A stretch of DNA of 64,000 nucleotides, taken from NCBI RefSeq assembly GCF_900215245.1, contig NZ_LT907842.1:2604001-2668000 (forward strand). Direction: 5' to 3'. The stretch's first letter is position 1; each line of letters begins with the position of its first letter. Made by a program: the position numbers and the translations under genes. The notes under the pieces are model-generated. The model worked only from the letters and a program-made list of their open reading frames with translations. It was not told where the DNA came from and did not search any database. This document shows positions 12,901 to 20,190 of this stretch, one piece after another. This DNA is from Pseudomonas fluorescens (GTDB lineage Bacteria; Pseudomonadota; Gammaproteobacteria; Pseudomonadales; Pseudomonadaceae).

Positions 12901-13426
12901 TACGGCCAAACCGCTGCCGTATGTACCGCTGCTCAACCCGCTGGACCTGGGCCTGCTGTTTGCGCTGCTGGGTGTGTATTTATGGTCGCGCAGCGTGGCG
13001 CCGCAACGCGGGCCGCGTACTGAGCTGATCGCCCAAGGTGTGGCGGGTATTTCGCTGTTTGCCTTCTTTACGGCATTGGTGATGCGTACTGCCCACCATT
13101 GGGCTGGCGTGCCCTTCCAGCTGGATGCACTGCTGGAGTCGATGTTGGTGCAGGCCGGCCTGTCGATTGTGTGGACCTTGGTCGCCCTCGGCCTGATGAT
13201 CGGCGGCCACCTGCGCCATCGTCGCGAAGTGTGGCTGATCGGCGCGGCGCTGATTGCGCTAGTGGTCGCCAAGCTGTTCTTTGTCGAACTGAGCAACCGT
13301 GGCGGGCTGGCGCGGATCGTGTCGTTTATCGGCGTGGGCGGGCTGTTGCTGGTGGTGGGCTACTTTGCGCCGCTGCCGCCCAAGCGCGCCGAACCGGTGT
13401 TGGAAACTGAAGGAGCATCCTCTTGA
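9914..13426 (+). CDS. DUF2339 family large polytopic membrane protein
   Basis: Very hydrophobic protein of 1170 residues. It starts with one membrane segment (MQWIFMLIGLVLGWTL), then a predicted coiled stretch (SKLSAQADQQARQLETTQKA) and a Pro/Ala-rich linker to about residue 135. The remaining 1000 residues alternate hydrophobic segments with short loops, giving some two dozen or more membrane helices (inner membrane by inference). The chosen ATG follows AGGGAT and excludes an in-frame extension to 9881. The stop overlaps the TTG of the DUF3999 gene in TTGA, so the two are surely co-expressed. Function is unknown for the family. Confidence 0.88.
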   Translation: MQWIFMLIGLVLGWTLDESFTDAGFGALLGLGIGQAIRLSKLSAQADQQARQLETTQKALIALGERLRQLEVPAPTNSVIVEAPLPEPAPVVAKPELVWELPAELAPVAVVAEASQPLPDDVWAAAPTPQPEAPAIPRGPNLIERAISGARNWLFGGNTVLRVGVVLLFLGLAFLLRYATEGVVVPIELRYAGVAAAAIGLLGLGWWLRLRNSNYGLMLQGTGIAVLYLTVFAAMRLHPLIDPGAALGLLVAVTVFSAILAITQDALGLACAAALGGFAAPILTSTGAGNHVALFSYFALLNAGILAIAWFKAWRLLNLIGFVGTFGIGFAWGMRAYTPDLLWSTEPFLILFFLMYLAIGLLFARRKLLALGDAPEGRDALLRWSAGKGDYVDGSMLFGPPLVGFGLQFALVQHLEFAAAFSALGLGLIYMGLARLLRGGRALLLAETCLALGVIFASLVIPLGLDARWTAAAWAVEGAGIFWLGLRQQRPLARAFGLLLQLGSALAFLSELRVGAQTLLDAAPLGALLLGAALLFSFAQLRKAPTEQAADWERKGLPVLASLGLSFLYLLAPLLLLTQGTAISWAIAGLVTLFIGLRIGSRTFLFSAFAVQLLGGALFLLRLQGGDGAAVFSAGWSGLLTASLIGLALVGGMLLAARDDMVRSDVRLLRGLSVVLLAGLVLINLAVLFVLPWESASGVWAASGLLIIWLSLYLQQRVSFVFGLLLQLVGGGSFLLAAPQLLGPLTGDGLRPLAHSGFWTPMVLGLAAMVGAWRLQREPHAPVFAVLKLQRLSDLLLVWGAAWWTLALIGEVLRFIPQELQGPFLLSIAAVSVAIWAVLAERLRWASLGILCALLMPAAGVVLLVSAHDYYHPAAQYGWLAWLAVFVVHFIALRRLAARVPGNVLSIAHVLGCWMLIGVLALELRYGLLLLSSEYNAWRWLGWAILPSLYLVLAAASRSWPWPVSAYPREYRVLAALPLAVLMLGWFWLATIFSDGTAKPLPYVPLLNPLDLGLLFALLGVYLWSRSVAPQRGPRTELIAQGVAGISLFAFFTALVMRTAHHWAGVPFQLDALLESMLVQAGLSIVWTLVALGLMIGGHLRHRREVWLIGAALIALVVAKLFFVELSNRGGLARIVSFIGVGGLLLVVGYFAPLPPKRAEPVLETEGASS

Positions 13427-14769
13427 TCGGTAAGTTGAGCGTAATCGCGGTGGGCGTGTGTACGACGTTGTCGGTGTGGGCCCAGGAAGCGCCCGCCGAC
13501 TTCACCACACACGTGCCGCTGGCCGTCAACGGCAACGGCCCCTGGTATCGCCTGGAGCTGCCATTGGCGGTGCAATTGAGCGCGCGTCAGGCTGACCTTA
13601 GTGATGTGCGGGTGTTCAATGCCGCCGGTGAGCCGCAAGCCTATGCCCTGTCGCGTCAATCAGCGCAGCGTACTGAACGCCGCGATGTGGCTGACGTGAA
13701 GTGGTTTCCACTGTACGCCGCCGACACCCGCGAAAGCGTGCCGAACGTGCTGATGAAGTCCACTGCCGAAGGCACGCTGCTCGAAGTGCTCCCGTCCAAG
13801 GCAGGTCAGCAAGTGCTGCGTGGCTGGGTGCTGGATGCCAGCGCGATCAAGGCGCCGCTGCAGCAACTGAGCCTGGACTGGCACCGCGAGCAGGATGGCT
13901 TCCAGCGTTTCAGCATTGAAGCCAGCGATGACTTGCAGCACTGGCAGTCGTGGGGCGATGGGCAGGTGGCGCGCCTGTCGTTTGCCGATGAGCGCGTCGA
14001 GCAGCATGACGTCAGCCTGCCGGGGCAGTCGGCGCGTTACCTGCGTTTGGTGTGGCAGGGCCAACCTGCGCCGCAACTGACCTCGGCCAAGCTGGTCAGC
14101 GCCTCCAGCAGCCGTTTGCCGCTGCCGTTGGTGTGGTCGCAACCGCTGTCGGGGGCGCGGCTCAAAGCCGGGGAATACACCTGGCAACTGCCGACGGGGC
14201 TGCCTGTGGAGCGCGTGCGTGTTGAGTTGAAACAGCCCAATACGTTGGCGCCGGTCACCTTGGCGGGGCGCCGCGACGCCCATCAAGCCTGGCAGCCGCT
14301 GAGCAATGGTTTGTTGTACCGCCTGACCCAGAACGGCCAGGACGTGGTGCAGGACGAATTGCAGCTGCCTGGTCAGGCCGTGGCCGAGCTCAAATTGCAG
14401 GTGGATGAGCGCGGCGGTGGCCTGGGCATCGAAGCCCCGGCTCTGCGTTTTGCCGTGCGCGCCACCCAATTGGTGTTTCTGGCGCGGGGCGAACCACCGT
14501 TTACCCTGGCGTTAGGCAATGGCTCGGTCAAGGCGGCGAACCTGCCGTTGTCGACCCTGATCCCTGACTACAGCGCCGAGCGCCTCAAGACGTTGGGTCA
14601 GGCCACGGTCACGGGAGCGGTGGTGGTCAAACCCAGCGTCGTGGCCCCGTTGCCCGAAGTGGGCGGCGACTGGAAGAAACTTGGCCTGTGGGCCGTGCTC
14701 CTGCTGGGTGTGGCGGCACTGGGGGCGATGGCCTACAGTTTGTTGCGCGCGCCAGCCGGCAAACCGTGA
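13423..14769 (+). CDS. DUF3999 family exported, membrane-anchored protein
   Basis: Protein of 448 residues that starts at TTG inside the DUF2339 stop region, with AAGGAG 8 nt upstream. Residues 1-20 (MIGKLSVIAVGVCTTLSVWA) form a signal peptide. The long middle is rich in beta-type sequence (for example YRLELPLAVQLSARQADLSDVRVF). A single membrane helix near the C-terminus (LGLWAVLLLGVAALGAMAYSLL, broken after LL by a short basic tail) anchors it, so most of the protein should be periplasmic. The family is usually paired with DUF2339 in pseudomonads. A partner role is likely but its task is unknown. Confidence 0.87.
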   Translation: MIGKLSVIAVGVCTTLSVWAQEAPADFTTHVPLAVNGNGPWYRLELPLAVQLSARQADLSDVRVFNAAGEPQAYALSRQSAQRTERRDVADVKWFPLYAADTRESVPNVLMKSTAEGTLLEVLPSKAGQQVLRGWVLDASAIKAPLQQLSLDWHREQDGFQRFSIEASDDLQHWQSWGDGQVARLSFADERVEQHDVSLPGQSARYLRLVWQGQPAPQLTSAKLVSASSSRLPLPLVWSQPLSGARLKAGEYTWQLPTGLPVERVRVELKQPNTLAPVTLAGRRDAHQAWQPLSNGLLYRLTQNGQDVVQDELQLPGQAVAELKLQVDERGGGLGIEAPALRFAVRATQLVFLARGEPPFTLALGNGSVKAANLPLSTLIPDYSAERLKTLGQATVTGAVVVKPSVVAPLPEVGGDWKKLGLWAVLLLGVAALGAMAYSLLRAPAGKP

Positions 14770-14865
14770 ACTCTATTGGAGTTAAATCCTCTGATTAGAG
14801 GAAATACGCCTCGACTCGCGTTAAACTGCGCGGGTTTATAAGCCCCCCATTCTCCGGAGCCTTAC

Positions 14866-15876
14866 ATGTCCCGCGTTACCCTGAGTCGCTATTTGATCGA
14901 GCAGACCCGCAGCAACAACACGCCTGCCGATCTGCGCTTCCTTATCGAAGTGGTGGCGCGTGCTTGCAAGGAAATCAGCCACGCCGTGTCCAAAGGCGCA
15001 CTGGGTGGTGTCCTGGGCAGCATGGGCACTGAAAACGTCCAAGGCGAAGTGCAGAAGAAGCTCGACGTCATCTCCAACGAGATCCTGCTCGAAGCCAACG
15101 AATGGGGCGGTCACCTGGCCGGCATGGCGTCCGAAGAAATGGACAATGCCTACCAGATCCCGGGCAAGTACCCGAAAGGCGCGTACCTGTTGGTATTCGA
15201 CCCACTGGACGGTTCGTCCAACATCGACATCAACGCGCCGGTCGGCACCATCTTCTCGGTACTGCGTTGCCCGAACGAATACCTGAGCCAGAACGAAGCC
15301 CTGAACGAAAAGGCCTTCCTGCAGCCAGGCACCGAGCAGGTTGCTGCCGGCTATGCGATCTACGGCCCACAGACCATGCTGGTGCTGACCCTGGGCGACG
15401 GCGTCAAAGGCTTTACCCTGGACCGTGAAATGGGCAGCTTCGTGCTGACCCACGAAGACATCACTATTCCTGCCTCCACCCAGGAATTTGCGATCAACAT
15501 GTCCAACCAGCGTCACTGGGAAGAGCCGGTTACGCGCTATGTCGGCGAGTTGATGGCCGGTGAAGAAGGCCCGTTGAAGAAGAACTTCAACATGCGCTGG
15601 GTCGCCGCGATGGTGGCCGACGTGCACCGTATCCTGACCCGTGGTGGCCTGTTCATGTACCCACGTGACAGCCGTGAGCCCTCCAAGCCTGGCAAACTGC
15701 GCTTGATGTACGAAGCCAACCCGATGTCGTTCCTGGTCGAGCAAGCGGGCGGTGCGTCCACTGACGGCCACCAACGCATCCTCGACATCCAGCCTGAAGG
15801 CCTGCACCAGCGTGTAGCGGTGTTCCTGGGTTCGAAGGAAGAGGTTGAGCGTGTGACCGGTTACCACAAGAAGTAA
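14866..15876 (+). CDS. fbp: Fructose-1,6-bisphosphatase class I
   Basis: Hydrolyses fructose 1,6-bisphosphate to fructose 6-phosphate, an essential gluconeogenic step in pseudomonads. It has 336 residues. The metal-binding motif [12 protein letters not shown] is near residue 113. The substrate part includes [13 protein letters not shown] with the family glutamine/glycine pattern. CGGAG precedes the ATG. The 96-bp gap upstream holds a small CCTCT/AGAGG hairpin at 14788-14801, and I assign no role to it. A strong terminator follows, so it is probably monocistronic. Confidence 0.97.
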   Translation: MSRVTLSRYLIEQTRSNNTPADLRFLIEVVARACKEISHAVSKGALGGVLGSMGTENVQGEVQKKLDVISNEILLEANEWGGHLAGMASEEMDNAYQIPGKYPKGAYLLVFDPLDGSSNIDINAPVGTIFSVLRCPNEYLSQNEALNEKAFLQPGTEQVAAGYAIYGPQTMLVLTLGDGVKGFTLDREMGSFVLTHEDITIPASTQEFAINMSNQRHWEEPVTRYVGELMAGEEGPLKKNFNMRWVAAMVADVHRILTRGGLFMYPRDSREPSKPGKLRLMYEANPMSFLVEQAGGASTDGHQRILDIQPEGLHQRVAVFLGSKEEVERVTGYHKK

Positions 15877-15889
15877 AACCTTGCGGTAA

Positions 15890-15932
15890 TAAAAAGCCCC
15901 GAAACGTTTCAGCGTTTTCGGGGCTTTTTTGT
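15890..15932 (+). terminator. Intrinsic terminator of fbp
   Basis: AAAAAGCCCCGAAA pairs with TTTCGGGGCTTTTTT around a short loop. The stem ends in a T-run. Confidence 0.93.
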
Positions 15933-16019
15933 TTTCGCTCGTCGGGAACCAGACACCCCTTTTCCCTTCTAAGCTTCTGGCAGATACCCCAGCTGCTTCG
16001 TCTCTTCAGGAGCTTTTCC

Positions 16020-16274
16020 ATGTCTTTACGCCGTCTCGCTTTGTTGGCTTTTTGCGTGCTCTTAGCCGCGTGCAGCAAGGTCAATCAAGAAAATTACGCG
16101 AAGCTGTCGGCTGGCATGGCCAAGGCCGAGGTTGAGTCGTTGCTGGGCAAGCCGACCGATTGTTCCGGCGCACTGGGTATGTCCAGTTGCACGTGGGGCG
16201 ATAAAAACAGCTTTATCAGCGTGCAGTACGCCGGTGACAAAGTTCTGATGTTTTCCGGGCAAGGCCTGAAGTAA
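16020..16274 (+). CDS. Small outer-membrane-type lipoprotein, BamE-like fold
   Basis: The precursor has 84 residues. The signal MSLRRLALLAFCVLLAAC ends in the lipobox LAAC, so Cys18 should be lipidated. Serine at +2 fits outer-membrane sorting. The mature part (NYAKLSAGMAKAEVESLLGKPTDCSG, broken here for length) resembles the SmpA/OmlA/BamE type: a 'GMxxxEVxxLLGxP' helix-turn, then short strands (WGDKNSFISVQYAG). AGGAG lies 8 nt before the ATG. It sits 30 bp before the lipocalin gene on the same strand and is probably co-transcribed. Its function is not known. Confidence 0.85.
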   Translation: MSLRRLALLAFCVLLAACSKVNQENYAKLSAGMAKAEVESLLGKPTDCSGALGMSSCTWGDKNSFISVQYAGDKVLMFSGQGLK

Positions 16275-16304
16275 ACCGGGGCGCGAGCCTGCGGGAGAAG
16301 AAGA

Positions 16305-16874
16305 ATGATGCGTTTTGTTTTGTTCCTTTGCGCCAGCCTGTTTTTGGCGGGCTGCGCCAGCCATTCTGGCGATGATCTGCAACCCAAGACAGCGAGCAAC
16401 GTCAACCTCAAGCGTTACCAGGGCACCTGGTACGAGTTGGCCCGATTGCCGATGTACTTCCAGCGCAACTGTGCGCAGTCCGAAGCGCGCTACAGCCTGC
16501 TGCCGGATGGCGACATGTCGGTGTTCAACCGCTGCCTGACGCCTGAGTGGAAGTGGGAAGAAGCCAAGGGCACGGCCACGCCGCAAGTGCCCGGCAAGAC
16601 CGACAAGCTTTGGGTGGAATTCAATAACTGGTTCACGGCGCTGTTGCCGGGCGTCGCCAAGGGCGATTACTGGGTGCTGTACGTCAGTGATGACTACAAG
16701 ACCGCCATCGTTGGCAGCCCAAGCCGGCGCTACATGTGGATCTTGTCACGCACGCCGACGGTCAGCGCCGACACCCGCGAAGACCTGCTCAGCAGGGCGC
16801 GGCAGCAAGGGTACGACACCACGCGGTTGATCTGGCGTACGTCGGACAAGCAGATGGCGAAGACTTCGCAGTAA
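16305..16874 (+). CDS. blc: Outer-membrane lipocalin Blc
   Basis: Bacterial lipocalin, an outer-membrane lipoprotein thought to bind fatty acids or lysophospholipids. It has 189 residues. The signal ends in the lipobox LAGC at about residue 16. The first lipocalin motif is YQGTWYELARLP. A later motif, YMWILSRTP, carries the conserved Arg. Two adjacent ATG codons exist; GGGAGAAGAAG upstream serves either one. The gene follows the BamE-like lipoprotein closely and is ended by a REPIN. Confidence 0.94.
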   Translation: MMRFVLFLCASLFLAGCASHSGDDLQPKTASNVNLKRYQGTWYELARLPMYFQRNCAQSEARYSLLPDGDMSVFNRCLTPEWKWEEAKGTATPQVPGKTDKLWVEFNNWFTALLPGVAKGDYWVLYVSDDYKTAIVGSPSRRYMWILSRTPTVSADTREDLLSRARQQGYDTTRLIWRTSDKQMAKTSQ

Positions 16875-16898
16875 ACCTGAGCCTTCGCCGATCAACAT

Positions 16899-16986
16899 GT
16901 GGGAGCGGGCTTGCTCGCGAATACGCAGTGTCAGTCGACAGATGTAATGACTGATACACCGCATTCGCGAGCAAGCCCGCTCCCAC
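16899..16986. repeat. REPIN
   Basis: GTGGGAGCGGGCTTGCTCGC and its inverse flank a variable loop. It separates blc from the convergent hutF gene. Confidence 0.93.
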
Positions 16987-17005
16987 CTTTGTTTGGGATG
17001 GCTTG

Positions 17006-18370
17006 TTAGCCCAGCATATCCCTCAGCACCTGCGTGAAGGCGCGGCTGCTTTCCTCTTCACCGGCATGATGCCCGTCCCGTACGACCCACTGCCCGTTCA
17101 CCAGCACATCGCGCACTTGCCGATCACCTCCGGCGAACAGCCAACGATTCAAAATCCCGTCCTCCGTCGCCGTCGCCAGGTACGGGTCGTTGCCGTCGAG
17201 CACCAGCCAGTCCGCGCGTTTGCCCACTTCCAAGCGACCAATCGGCTGGCCCAGCGCCTGGGCGCCACCGTCCACGGCAGCATCAAACAGTGTGCGGCCG
17301 ACCATTGGCTGATCGCTGCGGTACACGCGGTTACGTCGCTGGTCACGCAGGCGCTGGCCGTATTCCAGCCAGCGCAATTCTTCCACCACGCTAAGTGACA
17401 CATGGCTGTCGGAACCAATGCCCAGGCGTCCGCCTTGAGCGAGGAAATCCACGGCCGGGAAAATCCCGTCGCCCAGGTTGGCTTCGGTGGTCAGGCACAG
17501 ACCGGCGATCGCACGGCTCTTGGCCATGCGCGTGACTTCGTCAGGATCCGCGTGGGTGGCATGCACCAGGCACCAGCGCTCATCGACTTGAACATTGTCA
17601 TACAGCCATTGCAGCGGGCGCTTGCCACTCCAGGCCAGGCAGTCATCGACTTCTTTTTGCTGCTCGGCGATGTGGATGTGCACCGGGCAAGCCTTGTCAC
17701 TGGCGGCCAGCACGTCATTGATTTGCTGCGGCGTGACGGCGCGCAACGAGTGGAAGCACAGGCCCAACTGCTGCGCCGGTTGGGCGGCAAGCATCGGCTT
17801 GAGGTGTGCTTGCAGGTCCAGATAGTTTTCGGTGCTGTTGATAAAGCGCCGCTGACCTTCATTCGGCGCCTGGCCACCAAACCCGGAGTGGGTGTAGAGC
17901 ACGGGCAGCAAGGTCAAGCCAATCCCACTGCTGGCGGCCGCCTGGCTGATCTGCCGCGACAGCTCAGCACGGTCGGCATAGGGCTGGCCGCTGACGTCGT
18001 GATGCACGTAGTGAAATTCCGCCACCGAGGTGTAACCGGCCTTGAGCATCTCGATGTACAGCTGGCGGGCGATGACCTGGAGTTGCTCCGGGTTGATCTT
18101 GCCGACCATGCGGTACATCAAGTCGCGCCAGGTCCAGAAGCTGTCATTCGGGTTGCCGGCCACTTCGGCCAAACCTGCCATGGCGCGTTGGAATGCGTGG
18201 GAATGCAGGTTGGGCATACCCGCCAATACCGGGCCTCTAAGCCGTTCGGCGCGCTCTGCACTGGCGTTGGGCTCAACGTGGGTCAGCAGGCCATCGGCAC
18301 TGACTTCAAAGCGTACATCGTTGGCCCATCCATTAGGCAGCAGCGCGCGTTCGGCAAAGAAAGCGGACAT
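17006..18370 (-). CDS. hutF: Formimidoylglutamate deiminase
   Basis: Converts N-formimidoyl-L-glutamate to N-formyl-L-glutamate and ammonia in the five-step Pseudomonas hut pathway. It is an amidohydrolase of 454 residues. Metal ligands are visible in NLHSHAFQR, HIHIAEQ, HATHAD and GSDSHVS. The start is placed at ATG 18370 (MSAFFAERALLPNGW) rather than the in-frame TTG two codons earlier. The gene is divergent from hutC. A HutC-type operator lies in the 108-bp gap, so HutC probably represses it. Confidence 0.96.
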   Translation of the reverse strand: MSAFFAERALLPNGWANDVRFEVSADGLLTHVEPNASAERAERLRGPVLAGMPNLHSHAFQRAMAGLAEVAGNPNDSFWTWRDLMYRMVGKINPEQLQVIARQLYIEMLKAGYTSVAEFHYVHHDVSGQPYADRAELSRQISQAAASSGIGLTLLPVLYTHSGFGGQAPNEGQRRFINSTENYLDLQAHLKPMLAAQPAQQLGLCFHSLRAVTPQQINDVLAASDKACPVHIHIAEQQKEVDDCLAWSGKRPLQWLYDNVQVDERWCLVHATHADPDEVTRMAKSRAIAGLCLTTEANLGDGIFPAVDFLAQGGRLGIGSDSHVSLSVVEELRWLEYGQRLRDQRRNRVYRSDQPMVGRTLFDAAVDGGAQALGQPIGRLEVGKRADWLVLDGNDPYLATATEDGILNRWLFAGGDRQVRDVLVNGQWVVRDGHHAGEEESSRAFTQVLRDMLG

Positions 18371-18397
18371 GATCAAGGCACCCCGGTCGTGTGTTTA

Positions 18398-18411
18398 TTT
18401 GTATATACATA
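18398..18411. promoter_or_regulatory. HutC operator candidate between hutF and hutC
   Basis: TTTGTATATACATA is close to the HutC palindrome CTTGTATATACAAG. It lies 28 bp before the hutF start and about 70 bp before hutC. It could serve repression of hutF and autoregulation of hutC. Confidence 0.65.
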
Positions 18412-18478
18412 TACAGACGTTTGCCTGCTCGGTAAACTCCGGCAATCTATGCATCTTTTCCCCCTGCAAGGATTCCCT

Positions 18479-19228
18479 GTGCCGACTCCGCCTGCCAAGT
18501 CTTCGCTGGCTGCCCACATGGACGAAAGTCCGGCGCCCTTGTACGCCCGCGTCAAACAGATGATCAGCCAGCAAATCCTCAACGGCAACTGGCCGCCCCA
18601 TTACCGCGTGCCGTCGGAGAGCGAGTTGGTCAGCCAGCTGGGTTTCAGCCGCATGACCATCAACCGCGCCCTGCGTGAGCTCACCGCCGAAGGGTTGCTG
18701 GTGCGCATGCAAGGCGTTGGCACTTTCGTCGCCGAACCCAAGAGCCAATCGGCGCTGTTTGAAGTGCACAACATTGCCGATGAGATCGCCTCCCGCGGTC
18801 ATCGGCATACCTGCCAGGTCATTCACCTGTGCGAAGAGGCCGCAGGCTCCGAGCGCGCCGTCGCCCTGGAAATGCGCGAAGGCGGGCGGGTGTTCCACTC
18901 GTTGATCGTGCACTTCGAGAACGACATTCCTGTGCAAATCGAAGACCGTTTCGTCAACGCCCTGGTGGCGCCGGACTACTTGCAGCAGGATTTCACCCAG
19001 CAAACGCCTTACGCCTACTTGAACCAGGTTGCGCCGCTGACCGAAGGCGAGCATGTGGTCGAAGCGATCCTTGCTGATGCCGAAGAGTGCAAGTTGCTGC
19101 AGATCGAGCCGAGCGAGCCGTGCCTGTTGATCCGCCGACGCACCTGGTCCGGGCGCCAGCCGGTGACCGCTGCGCGTTTGATCCACCCCGGTTCCCGTCA
19201 TAGCCTGGAAGGACGTTTCAGTAAATGA
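18479..19228 (+). CDS. hutC: Histidine-utilization repressor HutC
   Basis: GntR-family repressor that is released by urocanate. It has 249 residues from a GTG start with AAGGA 5-6 nt upstream. The N-terminal winged helix is visible as PSESELVSQLGFSRMTIN, then RALRELTAEGLLVRMQG. The C-terminal UTRA ligand domain runs from about residue 95 and ends in PCLLIRRRTWS. A much longer in-frame reading to 17402 is an antisense shadow of hutF. An ATG at 18450 is possible but has no ribosome site. The stop overlaps hutD by ATGA. Confidence 0.96.
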   Translation: MPTPPAKSSLAAHMDESPAPLYARVKQMISQQILNGNWPPHYRVPSESELVSQLGFSRMTINRALRELTAEGLLVRMQGVGTFVAEPKSQSALFEVHNIADEIASRGHRHTCQVIHLCEEAAGSERAVALEMREGGRVFHSLIVHFENDIPVQIEDRFVNALVAPDYLQQDFTQQTPYAYLNQVAPLTEGEHVVEAILADAEECKLLQIEPSEPCLLIRRRTWSGRQPVTAARLIHPGSRHSLEGRFSK

Positions 19229-19785
19229 GTGCAGTGAAAGTCTGGCGCGCCACCGATTACATCCGCATGCCATGGAAAAACGGCGGCGGTAGCACCGAAG
19301 AAATTACCCGCGACGCCGGTACTGGCCTGGATGGCTTTGGCTGGCGCCTGTCGATTGCCGACATTGGTGAGTCGGGTGGGTTTTCCACCTTCGCCGGCTA
19401 CCAGCGCGTCATTACCGTGATCAAGGGCGCGGGCATGGTCCTGACCGTCGATGGCGAGGAGCAGCGCGGGTTGTTACCGCTGCAGCCCTTCGCGTTCAGC
19501 GGTGAAAGCGACGTTTCCTGTCGCCTGATCACCGGGCCGATCCGCGATTTCAACCTGATTTATTCGCCGCAGCATTACCACGCACGCTTGCAGTGGATGG
19601 ATGGTGTGCAGCGTTTTTTCACTACCGCGCAGACCGTGCTGGTGTTCAGCGTCGCGGATGAAGTGAAGGTGCTGGACCAAAAGCTGGGGCATCACGACTG
19701 CCTGCAAATCGACGGTAACACTGGCTTGCTGGATGTCTCTGTCGCCGGGCGCTGCTGCATTATCGAACTAACCCAGCGCGGTTAA
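19225..19785 (+). CDS. hutD: HutD/Ves family cupin protein
   Basis: Protein of 186 residues beginning with VWRATDYIRMPWKNGGGST, the family signature, then a cupin-like beta barrel (GWRLSIADIGESGGFSTFAG). HutD is not an enzyme of the pathway. It is thought to limit hut activity, perhaps by binding formylglutamate or urocanate. It is translationally coupled to hutC through an ATGA overlap. A REPIN follows the stop directly. Confidence 0.94.
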   Translation: MSAVKVWRATDYIRMPWKNGGGSTEEITRDAGTGLDGFGWRLSIADIGESGGFSTFAGYQRVITVIKGAGMVLTVDGEEQRGLLPLQPFAFSGESDVSCRLITGPIRDFNLIYSPQHYHARLQWMDGVQRFFTTAQTVLVFSVADEVKVLDQKLGHHDCLQIDGNTGLLDVSVAGRCCIIELTQRG

Positions 19786-19789
19786 ACAT

Positions 19790-19876
19790 GTGGGAGCGGG
19801 CTAGCTCGCGAACGCGGTGTATCAGTGCCAGATAGGCTGGCTGACCCACCGCATTCGCGAGCAAGCCCGCTCCCAC
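19790..19876. repeat. REPIN (left arm with one substitution)
   Basis: The left arm reads GTGGGAGCGGGCTAGCTCGC; the right arm is intact. It lies upstream of the hutU regulatory region. Confidence 0.9.
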
Positions 19877-19914
19877 ATTTGTTTCTGTGTTGTTCAAGGG
19901 ATCTGTTTCCGGCC

Positions 19915-19973
19915 TGCGCACCAATTTGTTACCGAATGCCCCAGCGTGGCGCAAAGCCACGCTGTTATGAACA
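19915..19973 (+). promoter_or_regulatory. Candidate upstream activator region of hutU
   Basis: This part of the 405-bp gap between hutD and hutU holds three elements. TGCGCACCAATTTGTTAC (19915-19932) has NtrC-like and CbrB-like half-sites. A perfect AGCGTGGC/GCCACGCT dyad lies at 19943-19963. TGTTATGAACA lies at 19963-19973. They sit 110-170 bp before the sigma-54 promoter, a usual enhancer distance. Which protein binds is inference; CbrB and NtrC are the known activators of hut in P. fluorescens. Confidence 0.35.
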
Positions 19974-20085
19974 ATCGCCCTCGCTGCAAAACTCCTCCGC
20001 AAGAAATTTCACCAAGCCTCCAGGCCTTAATTTCCAAGGCTTTCACGCACCTTCCCAAAAAATCTCACGCCTTCGCTAAGAAAGT

Positions 20086-20101
20086 TGGCCGCTTGATTGC
20101 A
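20086..20101 (+). promoter_or_regulatory. Sigma-54 promoter of the hutU operon
   Basis: TGGCCGCTTGATTGCA matches TGGCACN5TTGCW apart from two bases in the -24 element. The invariant GG and GC are correctly spaced. The expected start point falls inside the HutC operator just downstream. Confidence 0.75.
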
Positions 20102-20105
20102 TATG

Positions 20106-20119
20106 CTTGTATGTACAAG
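20106..20119. promoter_or_regulatory. HutC operator at hutU promoter
   Basis: CTTGTATGTACAAG is an almost perfect palindrome and matches known HutC operators of this form. It begins 5 nt after the -12 box, so a bound repressor would cover the transcription start. Confidence 0.85.
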
Positions 20120-20190
20120 TAAAGATGTGTGCGTAAGACTCTCCTGCGCACCATCCATGTTCGCGCATCGATCGCCGAGGAGTCCTAGCT

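Noticed and set aside
17402..18478. N-terminal extension of hutC across hutF
   Set aside because: HutC homologues begin near 18479, where a ribosome site lies; the extension is antisense to hutF.
19817..20122. Open frame of 101 codons between hutD and hutU
   Set aside because: It reads through a REPIN and covers the sigma-54 promoter and HutC operator; no ribosome site or homology.
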